Shown here in pieces: positions 42,181 to 51,425 of a stretch of 64,000 bases of DNA. The stretch spans positions 310,001-374,000 of the forward strand of contig CAWJCU010000002.1 in the NCBI GenBank assembly GCA_963841455.1, given 5' to 3'. The notes under the pieces are model-generated. The model was not told where the DNA came from. It worked only from the letters and a program-made list of their open reading frames with translations, and made no database searches. The DNA comes from JAWVFM01 sp963841455 (GTDB lineage Bacteria; Actinomycetota; Thermoleophilia; Solirubrobacterales; 70-9). The stretch's first letter is position 1. Each line of letters opens with the position of its first letter. A program made the position numbers and the translations under genes.

Positions 42181-43041
42181 TCAGCGCCCGGATGACGCGC
42201 GTGGCGCGATCAGCACCGGGCAGCCGGCGTGCAGGATGACCTCGCCCGAGACCGCGCCGACGAGAACCGAGCGCACCGGCCCGTAGCCGCGCGAGCCCAT
42301 CATGAGCAGGTCGACCCCAGCCTCGGAGCGGTCGAGAAGGAGCTTCGCCGGCGCCGCCCGCTCGAACACAGGCAGCGCGCGAAGCTCGCCTGGAAGCTCG
42401 GCGACGGTCTCGTGGAGGCGCGCCTGGAGATCGAACGTCTGGCCGGTGCCCAGCGAAGCCACCGGCGCGGCCGCGGCGCCGGCCATCACAGGCGGGGTCG
42501 GGCGATCAGCCGCGATCACGCGTAGCGTCGCCCCGCAGCGGGCTCCGATCGCGGACCCGAGCTGGAGTGCCGCTCGCGCCTCGGGCGAGTCGTCGAACCC
42601 GACGGCGATGACGCGGATCTCCTCCGGGGGCGTGTAGCCCGCCGGCGCGATGGCGACCGGGCAAGGGGCGCCCGACAGGAGCTTTGCGGCGACGCTGCGG
42701 GGGCTCGCGCCGGCAATGGCCCGCCGGTGGGTCGAGCCGAGGACGATGAGGCCCACCCGATTGTCGGCGACCGCAAGGTCGTGAAGGACTCGCGCGGGCG
42801 AGTAGCTCCGGACGACGCGGGCCTCAACCGGCACCCGGGCGGACCCGAGAAGTCGAAGCGCCTCGTCGACGACCTCGGGATCGGAGCCGCCCTCCACGTC
42901 GCCAGGCTCGCGGACGGAGACCGCCAACAGGCGGGTCCCGGCGCTCGCGGCCAACAGCTCGGCCAGCCTCAGGGCGTCGCGACCACTGGCCGATGGGTCG
43001 CAACCCGCCATCACCGCGCCGAAGACGAAGGGCTCCGTCAC
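42181..43041 (-). CDS. Tandem universal stress protein (two UspA domains)
   Basis: 286 residues. Domain 1 residues ~1-140 (VFGAVMAGCDPSASGRDAL ... GLIVLGSTHRR), domain 2 residues ~145-284 (IRVIAVGFDDSPEARAALQL ... MMGSRGYGPVRSVLVGAVS). The second has the ATP motif G-x2-G-x9-G-S. Typical of actinobacterial stress and dormancy proteins. Convergent with ppsA (8 bp apart). Confidence 0.85.
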   Translation of the reverse strand: MTEPFVFGAVMAGCDPSASGRDALRLAELLAASAGTRLLAVSVREPGDVEGGSDPEVVDEALRLLGSARVPVEARVVRSYSPARVLHDLAVADNRVGLIVLGSTHRRAIAGASPRSVAAKLLSGAPCPVAIAPAGYTPPEEIRVIAVGFDDSPEARAALQLGSAIGARCGATLRVIAADRPTPPVMAGAAAAPVASLGTGQTFDLQARLHETVAELPGELRALPVFERAAPAKLLLDRSEAGVDLLMMGSRGYGPVRSVLVGAVSGEVILHAGCPVLIAPRASSGR

Positions 43042-43144
43042 GCTTGCAGACTACGGCGCCGACAATGTGCACTGAAGGCGCCCAGTAGGGTTCCGCGGCG
43101 GAAGCGCCGCGCGTGCAACGACGGAACGCGGACGAGGACCGCGG

Positions 43145-44380
43145 ATGGCTGAAACCCTCCCCTCCGAAGAAGACGCCGCGCGATCGGCCTCGCCGGAGGT
43201 CTCCGGCCTCACCGAGGTGCGGCTGCGGGCCCTGATCGACGCGGGACGGGCGGTGGTCTCCGAGCTCGACCTCGAGACGATTCTCAAGCGAGTGCTCGAC
43301 GCTGCGCGCGAGCTGACGTCCGCGAGCTACGCAGCGCTGGGCGTGCTCGACGAGGAACGCGGGCGCCTCGAGCGCTTCCTGACCTCCGGCCTCGACGAAG
43401 CGGCACGACGGCGGATTGGCGACCTCCCGACCGGAAAGGGCGTGCTCGGCGTGCTGATCGACGAGCCGAAGCCGCTTCGCCTGGACGACGTGTCAACCCA
43501 TCCCAGGTCCGCCGGCTTTCCGGCGGGTCACCCCACGATGGATACGTTTCTCGGGGTCCCGATCGCGATCCGTGGCACCGCGTGGGGGAACCTCTATCTG
43601 ACCGAAAAGGCGGGCGGCGGGCCGTTCACGGCGGCGGACGAGGAGGCCGTCGTCATCCTCGCGGACTGCGCGGCGATCGCCATCGACCACTCGCGATCGG
43701 TCGACCGCGCCCGCCTTCGCCAGAGCATCGAGTCGGCCGAGCACGAGCGCGGGCGCTGGGCCCGCGAGCTCCACGACGAGACTCTCCAGGGCCTCGGAGC
43801 GCTGCGGGTCGTGCTGGCCTCCGCCCTACGCACCGGGACCGAATACGAGGAGGCCATCACCGCCGCGGTCGCCCAGCTGAGCGACGAGATCAGGAAGCTT
43901 CGCGGCTTGATCAGCGACCTGCGTCCCGCGAGCCTCGACGAGATCGGCCTCCAGGCGGCACTCGAGGGCCTCGCCGAGCGGGTCGCCATGCGCGACGATG
44001 TGGAGGTGGATGCCGTCGTCGCCCTCGCGTTCGAGGTCGGCGCCGAGCACGAGCCGCTGGACCCCGGAGTCGAGGAGGCGATCTACCGCGTCGCCCAAGA
44101 GGGACTGACGAACGCCGTCAAGCACGCTCACGCCGACCGGGTCGGCGTCAACGTCATCGAGCGCGCCCGCGAGGTGGTGCTGACGATCTCCGACGAGGGG
44201 CGCGGATTCGACACTGGCGCTGCGACGTCCGGCTACGGCCTGACCGGAATCCGGGAGCGGGTCGAGCTGCTCGGCGGGTCGGTCGTGGTCGAGTCGGCGA
44301 TCGGTCAGGGGACGACGATCACGGCGACGTTTCCGGCGCTGCGGGCCGAGGGCAAGTCCGGCCCCGGCGAAACTGACTAG
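43145..44380 (+). CDS. GAF-domain histidine kinase (NarL-type, HisKA_3)
   Basis: 411 residues. A GAF domain (about 45-180, including GVLGVLIDEPKPLRLDDV and NLYLTEKAGGGPFTAADEEA), then GRWARELHDETLQGLGALRV with the phospho-acceptor His, and an HATPase_c domain (EGLTNAVKHAHADRVGVNV, ISDEGRGFD, YGLTGIRERVELLGGSV). No TM, so cytosolic. GAF ligands (heme, redox) are not resolved. Likely partner is the LuxR-type regulator at 45898, on the other strand beyond the WS/DGAT gene. A TAGGGT at 43086 may be its -10. Confidence 0.85.
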   Translation: MAETLPSEEDAARSASPEVSGLTEVRLRALIDAGRAVVSELDLETILKRVLDAARELTSASYAALGVLDEERGRLERFLTSGLDEAARRRIGDLPTGKGVLGVLIDEPKPLRLDDVSTHPRSAGFPAGHPTMDTFLGVPIAIRGTAWGNLYLTEKAGGGPFTAADEEAVVILADCAAIAIDHSRSVDRARLRQSIESAEHERGRWARELHDETLQGLGALRVVLASALRTGTEYEEAITAAVAQLSDEIRKLRGLISDLRPASLDEIGLQAALEGLAERVAMRDDVEVDAVVALAFEVGAEHEPLDPGVEEAIYRVAQEGLTNAVKHAHADRVGVNVIERAREVVLTISDEGRGFDTGAATSGYGLTGIRERVELLGGSVVVESAIGQGTTITATFPALRAEGKSGPGETD

Positions 44381-45891
44381 CTCGCCGCCGGGGCCCTCGC
44401 ACGCTGCCCCCAGGCACCGTTCGCCCCCTCGCTCGCGACGGCGAGCGAGTGGAGCTCGTCGACCGCGGTGGCTATGCCGTCCGCGAGGACCTCGAGATCG
44501 CCCACCGAGTCGCGGTCAGCGTTGACGCAGACGAAGACGACACCGTCGTAGCTGAACGCCGCGATGCCGACCGCGTGGCTCGCCGCCAGCGGGACGATCG
44601 GCCAGACGGCCTCCATCCGAGACCCGAAGGCGTACAGCGGAAGCTGCGGGCCCGGGACGTTCGTGATCGTGACGTTGAAAAGACGTGTCGCAAATAGGGC
44701 GCGGGCGAGGAAGCTGTGGATCACCGGTGGCGCGTGGCCCGCGAGCTCGATCAGAGCCTGCGAGGCCGACGCCTGCGGGCCGGACTTGAGCTCTTCGGCG
44801 TCGTCGACCTGACGGCGGTAGCGCTCCAGCGGGTCGACCTCGTCGACCGGCAGGTGGACGAAGAGAGAGGTGACCTTGTTGCCCAGCGCGAGCTTTTCGG
44901 CGGCGGCGCGGACGTTGACCGGAACCATCGCCCGAAGGCCCTCGGCGGGAAGTTCCTCTCCGCGAGCGCGCAGCACGTCGTGGAGGCCGGCCGCACAGGC
45001 CGCCAAGAGGACGTCGTTGACGGTCCCCCCGAGTGCCCTCTTCGTCTCTCGCATCCGCTCGAGCGGGATCGGTATGACCGCGAGGCGCCTGTGTGCTCCG
45101 ATCGGCTCGTTGAGGCTGGTGCGGGGAGCAGCGCTCAATTCGTTGCGGACGAGAAGGTCCAGCAGCGCCCTCCCTCTGGCGGCGGCGTCGGCCGTGCGCC
45201 GCGGGTGGCGAACCGGGGCCTGGATCCCGGCGGCGGCCAGGCGGACGCCGGTGCCGGCGGCGTGGAGCGCTGCACCGGCAGTTTGAAGGGCGGCACCCGC
45301 CGCGCGGCCGGCGAGCTGGATGGGGAATGGGAGGCGCGCGTCGTCCGGCGGCGGCGTCCTGTGCGAGGGCCCGGACGCCGCATCACCCTGCCTCGGGGCC
45401 GCGCTGGGCTCACTGTCGAGAAGCGTCGTGGCTACGTCGACCGAGCCGACCCCGTCGACGATGCTGTGGTGGGTCTTCGATGCCATTGCCCAGCGCCCGT
45501 CGCCAAGCTCGATGACGACGTTCTCCCAGAGCGGGCGGGCACGATCGAGGCGCTGGGAGTAGTACTCGCCCGCCCATGCGAGCAGTTCGTCGGCTCCGGC
45601 GGCACCCGGTAGCGCCGCCCAGTGGACGTGGTGGGCGATGTCGAACCGGTCGTCCTCGACCCATTCCGGCCAGCTCAGGCCACCCGTGCGGGGCGCCGAG
45701 AGGCGCTGGCTGTAGCGCGGCAGGTTGCAGACCCTCGCCGCGATTTCGGAGCGGATCAACTCCAGCGGCGGCGCTCCTCCGTCGCCCCAGCGTTCGAAGA
45801 GCATCACACCGCCGATATGCATGTGGGCGCTCGAGTCCGCCTCCTCGAGCTCGAGGAAGGTCGCGTCCAGGGCCGTCAGGTGCTCGTTCAT
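44377..45891 (-). CDS. Wax ester synthase/diacylglycerol acyltransferase (WS/DGAT)
   Basis: 504 residues. The active-site motif HHxxxDG is MASKTHHSIVDGVGSVDVA; the second conserved region is VNVRAAAEKLALGNKVTSLF, and NVPGPQLPLYAFGSRMEAVW closes the family. Esterifies fatty acyl-CoA to alcohol or diacylglycerol, making storage lipid. Downstream of the LuxR regulator on the same strand (6 bp), so probably regulated together; convergent with the histidine kinase, overlapping its last 4 bases. Confidence 0.93.
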   Translation of the reverse strand: MNEHLTALDATFLELEEADSSAHMHIGGVMLFERWGDGGAPPLELIRSEIAARVCNLPRYSQRLSAPRTGGLSWPEWVEDDRFDIAHHVHWAALPGAAGADELLAWAGEYYSQRLDRARPLWENVVIELGDGRWAMASKTHHSIVDGVGSVDVATTLLDSEPSAAPRQGDAASGPSHRTPPPDDARLPFPIQLAGRAAGAALQTAGAALHAAGTGVRLAAAGIQAPVRHPRRTADAAARGRALLDLLVRNELSAAPRTSLNEPIGAHRRLAVIPIPLERMRETKRALGGTVNDVLLAACAAGLHDVLRARGEELPAEGLRAMVPVNVRAAAEKLALGNKVTSLFVHLPVDEVDPLERYRRQVDDAEELKSGPQASASQALIELAGHAPPVIHSFLARALFATRLFNVTITNVPGPQLPLYAFGSRMEAVWPIVPLAASHAVGIAAFSYDGVVFVCVNADRDSVGDLEVLADGIATAVDELHSLAVASEGANGAWGQRARAPAAS

Positions 45892-45897
45892 CGTTCG

Positions 45898-46545
45898 CTA
45901 GCCGATCAGGCCCTGGTCGAGGGCGTAGCGGACGAGCTCCGAGCGCGCCGACAGGTTCAGCTTGCGGAGGATGTTCGCGCGGTGCGACTCGACCGTGCGG
46001 ACGCTGAGAAAGAGCTGCTCGCCAACCTCGGCGTTGGTGTGCCCGAGCGCGATCAGGCGAAGGACCTCACGCTCCCGGTCAGTGAGCTCGTCGCCCGCGC
46101 CGTCGCGCTCGCGAGCGAGCCGCGCCCCGAGCTCGGGCTGGAGGTACGTCTTGCCGGCGGCCGCCATCCGGACGGCCTCGACGAGCTCGGCGTCGGCGGC
46201 ATCCTTGAGGACGTAACCGAGGACCCCAGCCTGCATCGCCTCCCGTGCAAACGCCGGGTCGTCCTGCATGGTCAACACGACGACCTCGGTGGCGGGCGAG
46301 CGCTCCTTCATCTCGGGAACCATCTCGAGGCTCGGCCGCCCGGGCATATTGAGGTCGAGGACCACGACCGCGGGCTTGTGTCCGAGCACGTACCGCGAGG
46401 CATCCTCCGCGGTGCCCGCCTCCGCGACCACCTCGAAGCTGGGTTCGGCCTCAAGCAGCATGCGCAGAGCACTGCGGACGACCGCGTGGTCGTCGGCGAG
46501 GACGATCGTGGTCGCCCCTTCCTCGCGCTCCGTTTCGGCGCTCAC
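45898..46545 (-). CDS. LuxR/NarL-family response regulator
   Basis: 215 residues, GTG start. Receiver domain with Asp in VVVLDLNMPGRPS, Lys in YVLKDAADAE; C-terminal LuxR helix-turn-helix LTDREREVLRLIALGHTNAE and VRTVESHRANILRKL. Presumed partner of the GAF kinase at 43145. Its transcription unit continues into WS/DGAT, which suggests that storage-lipid synthesis is under two-component control (inference). Confidence 0.88.
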   Translation of the reverse strand: MSAETEREEGATTIVLADDHAVVRSALRMLLEAEPSFEVVAEAGTAEDASRYVLGHKPAVVVLDLNMPGRPSLEMVPEMKERSPATEVVVLTMQDDPAFAREAMQAGVLGYVLKDAADAELVEAVRMAAAGKTYLQPELGARLARERDGAGDELTDREREVLRLIALGHTNAEVGEQLFLSVRTVESHRANILRKLNLSARSELVRYALDQGLIG

Positions 46546-46685
46546 TCGGCGTCGCTCTTGAACATCAGAAATCCTCAGCAGTCGATGGGCGACATGCTGA
46601 CCGGCCCGAGGCTGCCTTCCATCGGTGCATACAGGCGATCTCGCTACGGGAAACTACGGATAACGCCCGGCCGCGCGTCCGCTGG

Positions 46686-46937
46686 TCAGAAGCCGCGCTT
46701 CTCGCGGAGCTGGGCGGTTGTGCGGTGCAGTTCCTCCTCGTCCTCCTCGGTTCGCGCCCGTCGCGCGGCGAGGGCGGAGACCACAACGGCGACGACGAGG
46801 ACGACCGCGACGACGCTCAAGACACCGAGCTCGGCGGGGCTGAAGACGGACATCGCGAGCCCCCAGGCGTAGAAGCCGAGATACGCCAGCGCAAGCAGTT
46901 GCAAAACGGTCACGGTGGTGGCGTTTGGCTTCTTCAT
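46686..46937 (-). CDS. Small two-TM membrane protein
   Basis: 83 residues, ATG 46937. Two helices (about residues 10-32 and 37-58) and a charged C-terminal helix (ARRARTEEDEEELHRTTAQL) on the cytoplasmic side. Unknown; no domain recognised. The following 140 bp toward the LuxR gene contains no further coding sequence. Confidence 0.5.
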   Translation of the reverse strand: MKKPNATTVTVLQLLALAYLGFYAWGLAMSVFSPAELGVLSVVAVVLVVAVVVSALAARRARTEEDEEELHRTTAQLREKRGF

Positions 46938-47017
46938 GACGTACCTCCCTCGGTGAGAATCCGTACGCACAGCCTCGCGCCGCCCGTCCCGAGCCGCATC
47001 GGTGCTCGGCCGAACAC

Positions 47018-47635
47018 CTAGTGGGTAGTGATCACGGAACCGGCTGCCTCCGCCGCCTCTCGGGCCGTCTCCAACAACGCGGCGACGAGGACGTGGGCTC
47101 CGGATCCTACGCCGAAGGTCCAGTAGCGACGAAACCAGCGCCTCGCGTGCTCGTCGGTGGTAGCCGTACGCATGAGGCCCGAGAGCAGCGTCCGGTGACC
47201 ATCGATTGGTCGCACCCGCAGGTCGTAGATCGTCTTCGCATAGCCGGGCTCGGCGAAGTCGCGAAAGCCTTCTGCACTCACCGGCGCGAACTCGATCACC
47301 GGCCGCCAGAACTTGCCGACGAGGCCGAGCGCGATCTCCTCGCCGGGTCGCTCGGCAAGGAGCACCCACCCGCCGTCTCCGGCCGGAAGCGAGGCCAGGT
47401 CGTGGAGCCGCAGCGATTTCGGGGCGCCGGGCGGGCGCTCGCCGTGGAGGGCATGCGACACCACCTCGGGGAGCGCCCGCAGCGCCCCGAGGAGGCCGGC
47501 GAGCGGCGTTCGCCGGCCGACCTCGATCAGGTCCGCCTCGAGGAGCGCATCCCACGCCGCCTCGCGCTCGGCCTCGACCACCGTCGCCACCTCGTCGGAG
47601 ACGTCGTACGCGGGAAGGAGCTCGTCGGCGAGCAC
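47018..47635 (-). CDS. SRPBCC-like protein of unknown function
   Basis: 205 residues, GTG start. LPAYDVSDEVATVVEAEREA opens the START-like fold; later GWVLLAERPGEEIALGLVGKF and GHRTLLSGLMRTATTDEHAR are DUF-type conserved strands with WFRRYWTFGVGSG near the end. Probably binds a hydrophobic ligand. No partner apparent; UspA gene follows upstream. Confidence 0.6.
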   Translation of the reverse strand: MLADELLPAYDVSDEVATVVEAEREAAWDALLEADLIEVGRRTPLAGLLGALRALPEVVSHALHGERPPGAPKSLRLHDLASLPAGDGGWVLLAERPGEEIALGLVGKFWRPVIEFAPVSAEGFRDFAEPGYAKTIYDLRVRPIDGHRTLLSGLMRTATTDEHARRWFRRYWTFGVGSGAHVLVAALLETAREAAEAAGSVITTH

Positions 47636-47653
47636 GCTCCTCGGACCCGCCTC

Positions 47654-48100
47654 TCAGTGGACGATCAGGACGGGCCTGTCGCTGTGTCGAGCGACCGTTG
47701 CGGCGACACTGCCGAGGAGCACGCCAGAGACCCCCGTTCGGCCGTGCGAGCCGAGGACGATCAGGCCGCAGTCGCGTTCATCGGCGACATCGACGATCCG
47801 CTTCCAGGTTGGTGCCCCCTCGGCGGCGATCGGCTCGGCCTCGAAGCCTGCCGCCTCGGCGAGCTCAGCGCCCTCCTGCGCCGTCTCCCGTGCGCCCTTC
47901 GTGAGCGCATCGATCACCGACTGGTCGACCGGCACGCGTCCCGCGGCGAAGAAGGTGTTCGCGTCGAGCGGCTCCCAGACCGCCAGCACGACCGTCGAGC
48001 GGCCGTCCGCGAGCTGCTCACCCGCGTTGGCGATCGCTGCCTTAGCGAGGTCCGAGCCGTCGTAGGCGAAGAGGACTGGCGAGCCGGCGCCGGCGTTCAT
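47654..48100 (-). CDS. Universal stress protein, single UspA domain
   Basis: 148 residues from ATG 48100. VLFAYDGSDLAKAAIANAG opens the fold; LIVLGSHGRTGVSGVLLGSV is the ATP-binding G-x2-G-x9-G-S signature. Translated 19 bases upstream of the SRPBCC-like gene, so likely same transcript. Different from the tandem UspA at 42181. Confidence 0.88.
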   Translation of the reverse strand: MNAGAGSPVLFAYDGSDLAKAAIANAGEQLADGRSTVVLAVWEPLDANTFFAAGRVPVDQSVIDALTKGARETAQEGAELAEAAGFEAEPIAAEGAPTWKRIVDVADERDCGLIVLGSHGRTGVSGVLLGSVAATVARHSDRPVLIVH

Positions 48101-48196
48101 GGCACCGCAGGCTATCGCGGCCTTACCGAGCGCTTGCCTGCGCCTGCGCGGCGCGTTGCCCGGCCCGGCGTACCGTGCGCTTGAAAGGAAGGGACC

Positions 48197-48547
48197 ATGT
48201 CGAATACCGATCAGCCGACTCCCCAAGCACCGACTCCGAGGCCGCGATCAACCGGCCCCGTACGCCGCCGAAGCGTCCGCGGAAAAGTCACCGCGGTCGC
48301 CACCACGGCGGCGCTCGCCGCCCTCGCGGGCGTGGCACTCAACGCGAACACGGGCATGCCACCGCCGGCGCCCGCGGCCGTGACGGCCACAACCGCGAAG
48401 GGGGCGCCGATCGTCACCCGCACAAGCGGTGCTCCCGCGACCACCCAGGCAGCAGCGACCCGACCCGTGAAGCGGACAACGCAGCCGGCCATCCTCACCC
48501 GGACCAGTGGCGCCGGGCGAAAGACGTCCATCGAGTCCGACGACTGA
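48197..48547 (+). CDS. Small single-TM protein with two TRTSGA motifs
   Basis: 116 residues, ATG preceded by AAGGAAGGGA. Arg/Pro-rich N-terminus, one hydrophobic helix (about residues 31-47, VATTAALAALAGVALNANTG), then an Ala/Thr/Pro tail carrying two close copies of the motif: PIVTRTSGAP and AILTRTSGAG. No other domain. The tail matches VTRTS of the module A S1 protein and the T-H-T-S-G repeats of module B S2. No ApbE or FRD is adjacent, but they occur in trans. Candidate accessory flavin carrier (hypothesis only). Confidence 0.6.
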   Translation: MSNTDQPTPQAPTPRPRSTGPVRRRSVRGKVTAVATTAALAALAGVALNANTGMPPPAPAAVTATTAKGAPIVTRTSGAPATTQAAATRPVKRTTQPAILTRTSGAGRKTSIESDD

Positions 48548-48579
48548 AGCTCGCCGAGTGGCGTGAGAAGCTACGCGCG

Positions 48580-50016
48580 ATGCCGAGCGCGTTCGAGGTC
48601 CCGGTCCATCCGCTCGCACCCGAGCGCTTCCGGCCGCTTCTCGGCGATCGCTACGCCGAGGTCGAGGCCGCAATTGCGCACGCGCGCGACCTGCTCGCCG
48701 GTCGCACGATCTGGCACCTGAACTCGACCGATCGCGGTGGCGGCGTGGTCGAGCTGCTGCGCTCCCTGCTCGCCTACGCCTCGGGGACCGGCGTCAGCGT
48801 CCGCTGGCTGGTGGTCACCGGCCCGCCGGAGTTCTTCGCGATCACGAAGCGCCTCCACAACCGCCTCCACGGAATCGACGGTGACGGTGGCCCGCTCGAT
48901 GCGGCGGCCCGGAGCGTCTACGAGGAGACTTTGGCCCGGAACGAGGCCGAGATCGGCGAGCTGGTCAGCCCCGGGGACGTGGTCGTCTGTCACGACCCCC
49001 AGACGGCCGGATTGGTTTCCGCCCTCGACGACGTGACCGACGGGGTCCTGTGGCGCTGTCACGTCGGCGTCGACGAGCCGAACGAGCTCGTGCGCGAGGC
49101 GTGGGAATTCCTTCGCCGCTATGTCGAACCCGCTGACGGCTACATCTTCTCGCGCCCACAGTTCGTCTGGGAGGGCCTCGACTCCAGTCGCGTTTTCATA
49201 TCGGCGCCGGTGATCGACGCCTTCTCGCCGAAGAACCAGGAGCTCGAGCCGGAGACGTGCGTCGCGATCCTCCACCAGGCTCGCCTCCTCGACGGCAGCC
49301 CGCGGGCCGAGCCCCTCTTCACCCGCGAGGACGGCAGCGTCGCCCGGGTCTCGCGATTCGCGGAGATCGAGCAGGATCGGCCCCTGCGCCACGACGATCG
49401 CATCGTCTGCCAGGTCTCGCGCTGGGACAAGCTCAAGGACCCGCTCGGCGTGATGAGCGCGCTCGCCGAGCGGGTTGCCTCACGCGACGCGCACCTCATG
49501 CTCGCGGGGCCGGCGAGCGGAGCGGTCACCGACGACCCCGAGAGCGGCGCGGTCCTGGCGGAGGTACGCGCGGCTCGCGCGGAGCTGGCGCCGGCCGCGC
49601 GCGAGCGCGTCCACCTGGCCTCGCTGCCGATGACCGACCTTGAGGAGAACGCGGCGATCGTCAACGCGCTCCAGCGCCACAGCGAGATCGTCGTCCAGAA
49701 GAGCCTCGCCGAAGGGTTCGGGCTCACCGTCGCCGAGGCGATGTGGAAGCGCCGTCCGGTTGTCGCCAGCCGGGTCGGCGGCATCCAGGACCAGATCGTC
49801 GACGGCGAGAGCGGGATCCTCGTCGAGCCCCGCGATCTCGACGCCTTTGGCGCCGCCGTCGTCGAGCTCCTGGACTCACCCGACCGGGAGATCGCAATCG
49901 GGGAGGCGGCGCGGGAGCGGATCCGCTCCAGCTTCCTCGGGACCGCGGGGCTGATGCGCTACCTGGGGTTTATCGAGTGGGTGATCACCGGCCGGGGGGC
50001 TCTCGCCGGCGGATAA
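48580..50016 (+). CDS. treT: Trehalose synthase-type (TreT) glycosyltransferase, GT4
   Basis: 478 residues. WHLNSTDRGGGVVELLRSLL is the TreT-specific opening, with VRWLVVTGPPEFFAITKRLH, RCHVGVDEPNEL and the nucleotide-sugar region KSLAEGFGLTVAEAMWKRRP (E-x7-E) followed by ASRVGGIQDQIVDGESG. TreT joins NDP-glucose to glucose to give trehalose, a compatible solute. Preceded by the small TSG protein with 32 bp gap. Confidence 0.88.
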   Translation: MPSAFEVPVHPLAPERFRPLLGDRYAEVEAAIAHARDLLAGRTIWHLNSTDRGGGVVELLRSLLAYASGTGVSVRWLVVTGPPEFFAITKRLHNRLHGIDGDGGPLDAAARSVYEETLARNEAEIGELVSPGDVVVCHDPQTAGLVSALDDVTDGVLWRCHVGVDEPNELVREAWEFLRRYVEPADGYIFSRPQFVWEGLDSSRVFISAPVIDAFSPKNQELEPETCVAILHQARLLDGSPRAEPLFTREDGSVARVSRFAEIEQDRPLRHDDRIVCQVSRWDKLKDPLGVMSALAERVASRDAHLMLAGPASGAVTDDPESGAVLAEVRAARAELAPAARERVHLASLPMTDLEENAAIVNALQRHSEIVVQKSLAEGFGLTVAEAMWKRRPVVASRVGGIQDQIVDGESGILVEPRDLDAFGAAVVELLDSPDREIAIGEAARERIRSSFLGTAGLMRYLGFIEWVITGRGALAGG

Positions 50017-50021
50017 GGGCG

Positions 50022-50228
50022 CTATGGGAACACCGTCGCGCCAGTCTCCGAATCGACCACGCTGATCGCCAGCGACGGGCAGGCCTCCGCCGCCGCCATG
50101 ATCAGCTCGTCGGGGCCGGATCCGATCACCTCCGCGGTCTCGCCGAGGCTGAAGACCTCGGGAGCGATCTCCACGCAGTCGCCGTGCGCGCTGCATGCGT
50201 CGGGGTCGATGACGGGGATGTAGCTCAT
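50022..50228 (-). CDS. Small single-cluster ferredoxin, CxxHxxC type (module B)
   Basis: 68 residues. DACSAHGDCVEIAP and AEACPSLAIS give three Cys and a His, as in the module A ferredoxin; length and ending (DSETGATVFP) are also matched. ATG 50228 overlaps the reductase stop at 50225 (ATGA). Last gene of the module B operon. Likely [3Fe-4S], redox partner of the reductase. Confidence 0.88.
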   Translation of the reverse strand: MSYIPVIDPDACSAHGDCVEIAPEVFSLGETAEVIGSGPDELIMAAAEACPSLAISVVDSETGATVFP

Positions 50229-51425
50229 TGCATGCTCCTTTCGATCTCATCTGGAATGGGAAGCTCCTGCTCGATTCGCCGGCGCAGCGCGACCAGCTCG
50301 CGCGGCCGCCCGGCGACCAGAGCCGCAACGGGGCGCTCGCGGCGGGTGTAGACGACGGCGAAGTCGCGCCCGTCCGGGTCGCCGTCGATCCGCCTAGCGT
50401 CGGCGAGCGATGCGTAACCGACGTACTGGAACCGGACTCCGTACTGATCGCTCCAGAACGTCGGCGGAGGCGGCGGCGCGACCTCGTCTCCGAGCATCGC
50501 CCGGGCGGCGGCCATGCCCTGGCGGGCGGCGGCCTCCCAATGCTCGGTGCGCGCGTGGGCACCGATCCGGGGGTCGAAGGTGCGGGTGACGTCGCCGGCC
50601 GCGAAGACGTCGGGAAGCTGCGTGCGGCCATGGATATCGGTCGGAATGCCGCCATCGAGGTCGGGGCCGGCTCCCTCGAGCCACTCCGTCGCGGGGACCA
50701 CGCCGACGCCGACGAGGACGAGGTCGCACTCGATCCGCTCGCCGCCGGCAAGGCACAGCTCCTCGACCCGGCCGTTGCCCCGAGCGGTCTCCAGCCGGGC
50801 GTCGAGGCGGAGCTCGACCCCCTCGTCGCGATGTAGGCGAGCGAACCGGGCGCCGACGTCGGCGCCGAGGATGCCGGCGAGCGGCGCCGGAAGAGCCTCG
50901 ATCACAGCTACCTCGACTCCTAGCCCACGCGCGGTCGCGGCGGCCTCGAGCCCGATGAACCCGGCGCCGACGAGCGCAAGGCGGGCGCCCGGTCGGAGCT
51001 CCGCCCGCAGGCGCTTGACGTCGGCCAGCGTGCGCAGGGCGTGGACATTCGAGTAACCTGTCGAGGAAGCGGAGGCGTCCGCGCTGTGCTGCCGGTCGCG
51101 ATCAGGAGCTTGTCGTAGCGAAGGGCGCGGCCCGTCGGCGAGCTCGACGGCGTGGACTTCAGGGTCGAGCCTGGCGGCCCTGGCACCGAGGAGGAGCTCC
51201 ACGCGGTTCTCCTCGTACCAGCACGCGGGGCGCAGGCCGGCGCTGTGGTCCGGCGCGTCGCCCGCCAGCAGGCCCTTGGAGAGCGGCGGCCGGTCGTACG
51301 GCGGCAGCGCCTCGGCGCAGACGACCGGATCGGGCGCTCGTAGCCGCGCGCGCGCAGCGTCTCGGCGCAGCGCTGGCCGGCGAGGCCACCGCCGACGATC
51401 AGCGACGCCGTCGCCGCCGTGTCAC
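50225..51425 (-). CDS. FAD-dependent ferredoxin reductase, module B (several frameshifts)
   Basis: Homologue of the module A reductase, about 400 residues if restored. GTG 51425 overlaps the FRD stop (GTGA); then single-base changes occur near 51412, 51328, 51135 and 51075. Pieces in three frames read LIVGGGLAGQRCAETLRARG, VVCAEALPPYDRPPLSKG, LRYDKLLIATGSTART and, uninterrupted from about 51060 to 50225, GYSNVHALRTLADVKRL, LVGAGFIGLEAAATARG, VFAAGDVTRTFD and RTEHWEAAARQG. The intact C-terminal two-thirds argue for recent errors rather than decay. Function as in module A. Confidence 0.75.
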
